From contig CAVQFB010000011.1 in the NCBI GenBank assembly GCA_963711675.1, positions 186,001 through 250,000 on the forward strand: DNA of 64,000 bases, written 5' to 3'. This DNA comes from CAVQFB01 sp963711675. GTDB taxonomy: Bacteria > Acidobacteriota > Terriglobia > Terriglobales > Acidobacteriaceae. The notes beneath the pieces are model-generated. The model was not told where the DNA came from, searched no databases, and saw only the letters and a program-made list of their open reading frames with translations. This document shows, piece after piece, positions 60,782 through 64,000 of this stretch. Position numbers and translations under genes: made by a program. The first letter of the stretch is position 1, and every line of letters begins with the position of its first letter.

Positions 60782-61027
60782 AAACCGCCTCTCCTGAGCG
60801 GATAATTGGCTGGTGGACACAAATACGACATTCGGGGCGAACAAACCAAATCAAGAGCTGAGAACCAGGCGATTCCTTTGACTGCTGTGTACGCGTTATT
60901 GTAGTCGAACCGGCGCAGGGGTTGCTCACGAGCGTCGATCAAAACTGTTGAAACCTGGGAAGAAACTCCCTTCCCGGACTTTCCTCGCACGTTTCTGCTA
61001 TCCCGTGTCGCGGGTGCCTTCGGGAGG

Positions 61028-61131
61028 GTACCCCCCTCCCCCTGCCTTCAGCAAAATCTTCCGCCACACCAACTTGGCGGCTTTCTCCCGGCAAAATCTG
61101 GAGCCGAAGAGAGTTACACGTAAAATCTAGA
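61028..61131 (-). repeat. TAGATTTTGC triplet plus G-tract module (copy 2)
   Basis: On the minus strand: CTAGATTTTA (61130-61121), CAGATTTTGC (61100-61091) and AAGATTTTGC (61060-61051), then G5-A-G6 (61042-61031) and TACC. Same order and spacing class as 2533-2640, opposite orientation, about 58 kb away. Confidence 0.7.
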
Positions 61132-61220
61132 AAACAATACGGTTGCTAGTATAACCCGTCCGACCTCACAAAGTGAGTATCGCCGGGAGAACCTGAAACC
61201 GTCAAGGAAGCAAATCACAG

Positions 61221-61270
61221 ACCCAAGTACCGAGTTGCGAGTACCGAGTTTCAGGTTTCGAGTTTCTTTT
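61221..61270. repeat. Degenerate 7-bp-period array H9
   Basis: AGTACCG/AGTTGCG/AGTACCG/AGTTTCA/GGTTTCG/AGTTTCT heptamers. Confidence 0.65.
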
Positions 61271-61472
61271 GAGTTTTTTAGGGTATGTCGCAACTTGACC
61301 TATCCCGCCCTATCGCAAAGAACGCGAAAAGGACGGACCATCCACCCGAAACGAGCGATCCAATGAGCGACGGATCTCGCACACATCATCGAGGGCATCA
61401 GGCACAAGGCCCCGCCCTACCCAGCAGAAACGCCATCGGCTACACCCAGGATGACGCCGATCAAGGTTGGGC

Positions 61473-62687
61473 TTACCAGGATTCGTGGTTGGGGTCGTGC
61501 TTGATATAGTCCTGTTTCACCTTTTCAGCTTCGGCGGTCTTGCCGGTGCTCATGAGCGAGCGGTAGAGACAGGGGCGGGCCATGTTCCAGTCAGGCTCGA
61601 GTTGGAGAAGCTCGCGGAAGGCGACGACGGCTTCCTTGTAGCGTCCGTTATTGCAGAGCAGCGCGCCGTAACTCTGGCGAATTTCGGGGCGGCCGGAATC
61701 GAACGCGATGCCTTTCTTGAAGACGGCAACCGCTTCGTCGATGCGGCCGTCGCGGCCGAGCGCGATGCCGAGCTGGTTGTAGTAGTACCAGTTGGAGCGA
61801 CCGAGATCGAGCGCGCGCCGATAGAACGAAATGGCGAGGGGCCAATTCTTCTCGCGGGCGCGGACCTGACCCATGTCGAAGTAGACGTTGGCGTAGTCCG
61901 GACGGAGGTTGAGCGCGGTCTGGTACTCGCGCATAGCGGAATCATCGTCGCCGGCAGCGGCGAGGGCGAGGCCCAGCAGCTTGTGAGCCTCAGCGCTGTC
62001 CGGCTGGAGCTTGAGCATGACGCGAGCCTCGACGATGGCTTTCTCGCTCTCCTGGATACGGAAATAGGCGTAGGAAAGCTGGCCGTGCGCGGGCGCAAAG
62101 GCGGGCGCGAGCTGAGTGCAGCGGGTAAACGCCCAGACGGCGCCGGGGAAGTCTTCTGTCTCCCTCATGAGACCACCAAGGGCGAAATAGAGGTCGGGAT
62201 TGTTGGGATCTCTGTGGAGCGCGTCGCGAAGGGGACGCATAGCGTCAGCATAGTTGCGTTCGTGGGCGGCGAGAGCGGCGGTCTTTATGCTCTGGAGAGT
62301 CTCAGAGTCCGAAGCCGGATCGGTGGCGGGATGTCGCTCGGCCTTCTTCAATTCGTCAAGCAGGGGCGAGTCTGCGCCGGCGGCGGTGAAATCGCGAACG
62401 AAATTGTCGTCGGGGTCGAAGCTCAGGCCACGGGATCGCAGTTCGCGGACGATGTCTTCGGATTCGCTCTGGCTGGCCAGCCACGCAAAAAGTTGGAGCC
62501 GCGTAACAGGCCCGGCGGAGAGAGCGTCAGGGGTGGAGGAATCGGGTGCGGATGTCCCGAGCGCCGCTTTTTGCTTTTGCTGGCGTGCGCCGCGGGCAAT
62601 GTCGCCGAGAGATTGAGACTCCTGACATGGCGCCTGAAGCGCGGCTGCGAATACGAGAGCCAGACAAAGGAACCAGTATCGACGCAT
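61473..62687 (-). CDS. Exported TPR-repeat protein
   Basis: A 404-residue protein with a signal peptide (MRRYWFLCLALVFAAALQAP). A Gln/Lys-rich, Ser-rich low-complexity stretch lies at about 25-60. At least seven TPR units span about 135-390 (DLYFALGGLMRETEDFPGAV, AHKLLGLALAAAGDDDSAMR, VYFDMGQVRAREKNWPLAIS, IRQSYGALLCNNGRYKEAVV). Periplasmic TPR proteins act as assembly scaffolds. The partner is unknown. It ends KQDYIKHDPNHESW. Confidence 0.88.
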   Translation of the reverse strand: MRRYWFLCLALVFAAALQAPCQESQSLGDIARGARQQKQKAALGTSAPDSSTPDALSAGPVTRLQLFAWLASQSESEDIVRELRSRGLSFDPDDNFVRDFTAAGADSPLLDELKKAERHPATDPASDSETLQSIKTAALAAHERNYADAMRPLRDALHRDPNNPDLYFALGGLMRETEDFPGAVWAFTRCTQLAPAFAPAHGQLSYAYFRIQESEKAIVEARVMLKLQPDSAEAHKLLGLALAAAGDDDSAMREYQTALNLRPDYANVYFDMGQVRAREKNWPLAISFYRRALDLGRSNWYYYNQLGIALGRDGRIDEAVAVFKKGIAFDSGRPEIRQSYGALLCNNGRYKEAVVAFRELLQLEPDWNMARPCLYRSLMSTGKTAEAEKVKQDYIKHDPNHESW

Positions 62688-62779
62688 GATTCACCGGGGC
62701 TGGAGTTTAGCCTTGGCGGGAGGATAGGCCGGAAGCTGAGCGGAGACAAATTACTCAGGTCACTGAAACAGACGCCCCG

Positions 62780-63409
62780 CTAAAGCACTCTGGCTATCGC
62801 TTGCAGAGTTAAAGGCGCAATCTTTTCGTAGCCGAGCCGGTTCAGGTGTACATGTCCGTCAATGCAGTATTGAGGGTCGAGAAAACCGTGGTTGAGCAAT
62901 GCGGGATAGTAATCCGCCAGCCCCAAGCCATTCGCCGCAGCCTCGGAGCGTATCCAGGAATTGAGGAGTTCGATGCGCGCGTTGACCGCAATCGCGGTGG
63001 AGGGATCGGGATAGGTCGACGTGGTCGGCGGAACAGTTGCCAGAATGACGCGTTTTCCAGCTGCTCGCGCCATCGTGACCATGGAAACTATGTTCTGCTC
63101 GGTGACTTCCAGTGGGAGCGTGCCGTGCTCGACATCGTCGAACGTATCATTCGTTCCGATGAGGATATGAACTACTGCCGCCCTCTTGGAGAGAACGTCC
63201 GCTTCAAACCGTGCAAGTAAGGCTGTACTAGTGTTGCCGTTTATTCCCTCATCAATATAGTACCGGTAGCTCGCAGGCATGGTTTCTTGCCAGTAGTTCT
63301 GCATATAAAAGGTGAGGCTGTCTCCGGCGAATACGACGGTGGCCGGAGGGCTGTCTCCACAGCTAAGAGTTGACAGCAAGAGGCCAGTTATCCAAAGGAA
63401 ATGGCGCAT
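62780..63409 (-). CDS. SGNH/GDSL-family hydrolase
   Basis: A 209-residue product from ATG 63409; the longer open frame upstream belongs to a different, frameshifted gene. A lipoprotein-like signal peptide (MRHFLWITGLLLSTLSCGDS) has an imperfect lipobox (TLSC). SGNH block I is VVFAGDSLTFY, the oxyanion Asn block is ILIGTNDTFDD and the C-terminal Asp/His pair lies in CIDGHVHLNRLGY. It is probably an exported esterase or acyl hydrolase. The substrate is unknown. Confidence 0.85.
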   Translation of the reverse strand: MRHFLWITGLLLSTLSCGDSPPATVVFAGDSLTFYMQNYWQETMPASYRYYIDEGINGNTSTALLARFEADVLSKRAAVVHILIGTNDTFDDVEHGTLPLEVTEQNIVSMVTMARAAGKRVILATVPPTTSTYPDPSTAIAVNARIELLNSWIRSEAAANGLGLADYYPALLNHGFLDPQYCIDGHVHLNRLGYEKIAPLTLQAIARVL

Positions 63410-63531
63410 AGTAGGGCAAAAATGCCGTGTCGAAATCTTACACCGATGATCCCGACTACCAGGAGTAATAACGTCTATGAGGATTGGGGACTGCATGAGG
63501 CATCCGCAACATGATTGAAGCGAAGAAAGCC

Positions 63532-63907
63532 TCAAGTAGTCCGCGATGGTGTCTTGAAGTAGGCAATGACGAACAAGATGCCAAGAAGACCGTCGGTAGC
63601 GGCGAAGGTGAGGTCGGAAGGGTGCATACGGTGCTGCAATACGAGAGTGCCGACGGCGACGACGTAGCTGAATTTTTCGAAGATCGAGGGGAGCATGAGC
63701 GGACGATGACGGATGGGATCGAGGGCGATGAAGAAGAAAGCGATCTGCCAGGCGAGGCCTAGGGTGGCAAATCCGTAGTAGAAGCCGGGATGGGTGATGG
63801 GCGGGAGGATCGTTGCGACCAATGACGTCAAACAAGAAAAAGAGCGGAGTGATGACGAGCACGCCCCAGATGGCGGCAATCCAGAAGACGATTTTGGCGA
63901 ATTTCAT
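63532..63907 (-). pseudogene. Small four-helix membrane protein, one frameshift
   Basis: The N-terminal frame from ATG 63907 (MKFAKIVFWIAAIWGVLVIT, then PLFFLFDVIGRNDPP) must shift by one base near 63795-63840 to join the other frame. That second frame reads PITHPGFYYGFATLGLAWQI, then FFFIALDPIRHRPLMLPS and LQHRMHPSDLTFAATDGLLG. The combined product is about 124 residues with four membrane helices. It is an unnamed family to me, and conservation of sense on both sides of the shift argues for an error rather than decay. Confidence 0.7.
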
Positions 63908-64000
63908 GGGTGGGATCTCACTCCAATCCTAACGGACTAGGGGCGGCATCCGAGATTTTTCGCGGGCGAGGGCGCCCGCGCCACACTTGGCTTAATCAGA

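Larger units (their letters stand above)
60782..61472. other. 691-bp gene-free region with repeats
   Basis: No gene supported: a 74-codon plus-strand frame at 61285-61509 has no RBS and no family similarity. The region holds the reversed TAGATTTTGC/G-tract module (61028-61131) and heptamer array H9 (61221-61270). Confidence 0.65.

Noticed and set aside
61285..61509. 74-codon plus-strand open frame
   Set aside because: Polar, repeat-adjacent sequence without RBS or homology signal; it also overlaps the end of the TPR gene.

Overview
The window looks like a chromosomal segment of a GC-rich, diderm (Gram-negative) bacterium, most likely an Acidobacteriota member of the Koribacter/Terriglobia type. 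That assignment is an inference. It rests on lipid A and LPS-transport genes (lpxB, lptE, an msbA-like exporter), a type IV pilus cluster with PilS/PilR, an NtrY/NtrX pair, a PhoH-YbeY-CBS-Era block, and very many short dispersed intergenic repeats. I saw no rRNA, tRNA, CRISPR array, transposase or prophage.

Layout. 1-2.1 kb: the 3' end of an RHS/YD-repeat gene and a secreted HEAT-repeat protein. 2.7-7.5 kb: a minus-strand envelope-stress cluster (XRE regulator, NfeD/YqiJ-like protein, DUF1648/PH-like protein, flotillin, small membrane protein, PspA) behind a near-consensus promoter with an embedded operator-like palindrome. 7.8-12.5 kb: ABM monooxygenase, a duplicated-repeat secreted protein, DppB/DppC permeases, a CBS/CorC protein. 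12.8-19.4 kb: plus-strand envelope genes (HlyD/MacA-like adaptor, two tandem DUF4097 proteins, YtxH-like protein, DUF3303, SAM hydrolase, TPR protein). 19.7-27 kb: pilB-pilT-pilC-pilS-pilR. 27.4-36.5 kb: an endonuclease III relative, ntrY-ntrX, an RsbW-like kinase, era, a CBS protein, ybeY, phoH. 36.8-43.8 kb: a Ycf46-type AAA+ ATPase, rpsT, and the compact operon psd-pssA-usg-like-lptE-holA-nat. 44-52.3 kb: acyl-CoA ligase, tsaB/rimI, mce/meaB, a cation antiporter, acyl-CoA dehydrogenase, DUF962. 52.3-58.3 kb: hemW, a FabF-like ketosynthase, an MsbA-like exporter and lpxB. 58.4-64 kb: an M1-peptidase-like protein without its zinc site, a small protein, a TPR protein, an SGNH hydrolase and a frameshifted membrane protein.

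Themes. Many genes serve the envelope: lipid A (lpxB), its probable flipping and transport (msbA-like, lptE), phosphatidylethanolamine synthesis (pssA, psd), membrane stress (PspA, flotillin, NfeD-like) and pili. Fatty-acid or propionate use is suggested by the acyl-CoA ligase, acyl-CoA dehydrogenase, mce and meaB.

Two cautions and two notable features. hemW, the ketosynthase and the 5' end of the msbA-like gene are broken by many single-base indels within about 52.77-55.59 kb; isolated indels also break holA and the last gene. These look more like base-calling errors than gene decay. Intergenic DNA carries four dispersed repeat families: degenerate 7-bp-period arrays, a 60-bp element ending near GGAATGACAA, paired hairpins with TAAA and TGAA loops, and a TAGATTTTGC/G-tract module found near both ends of the window in opposite orientation.
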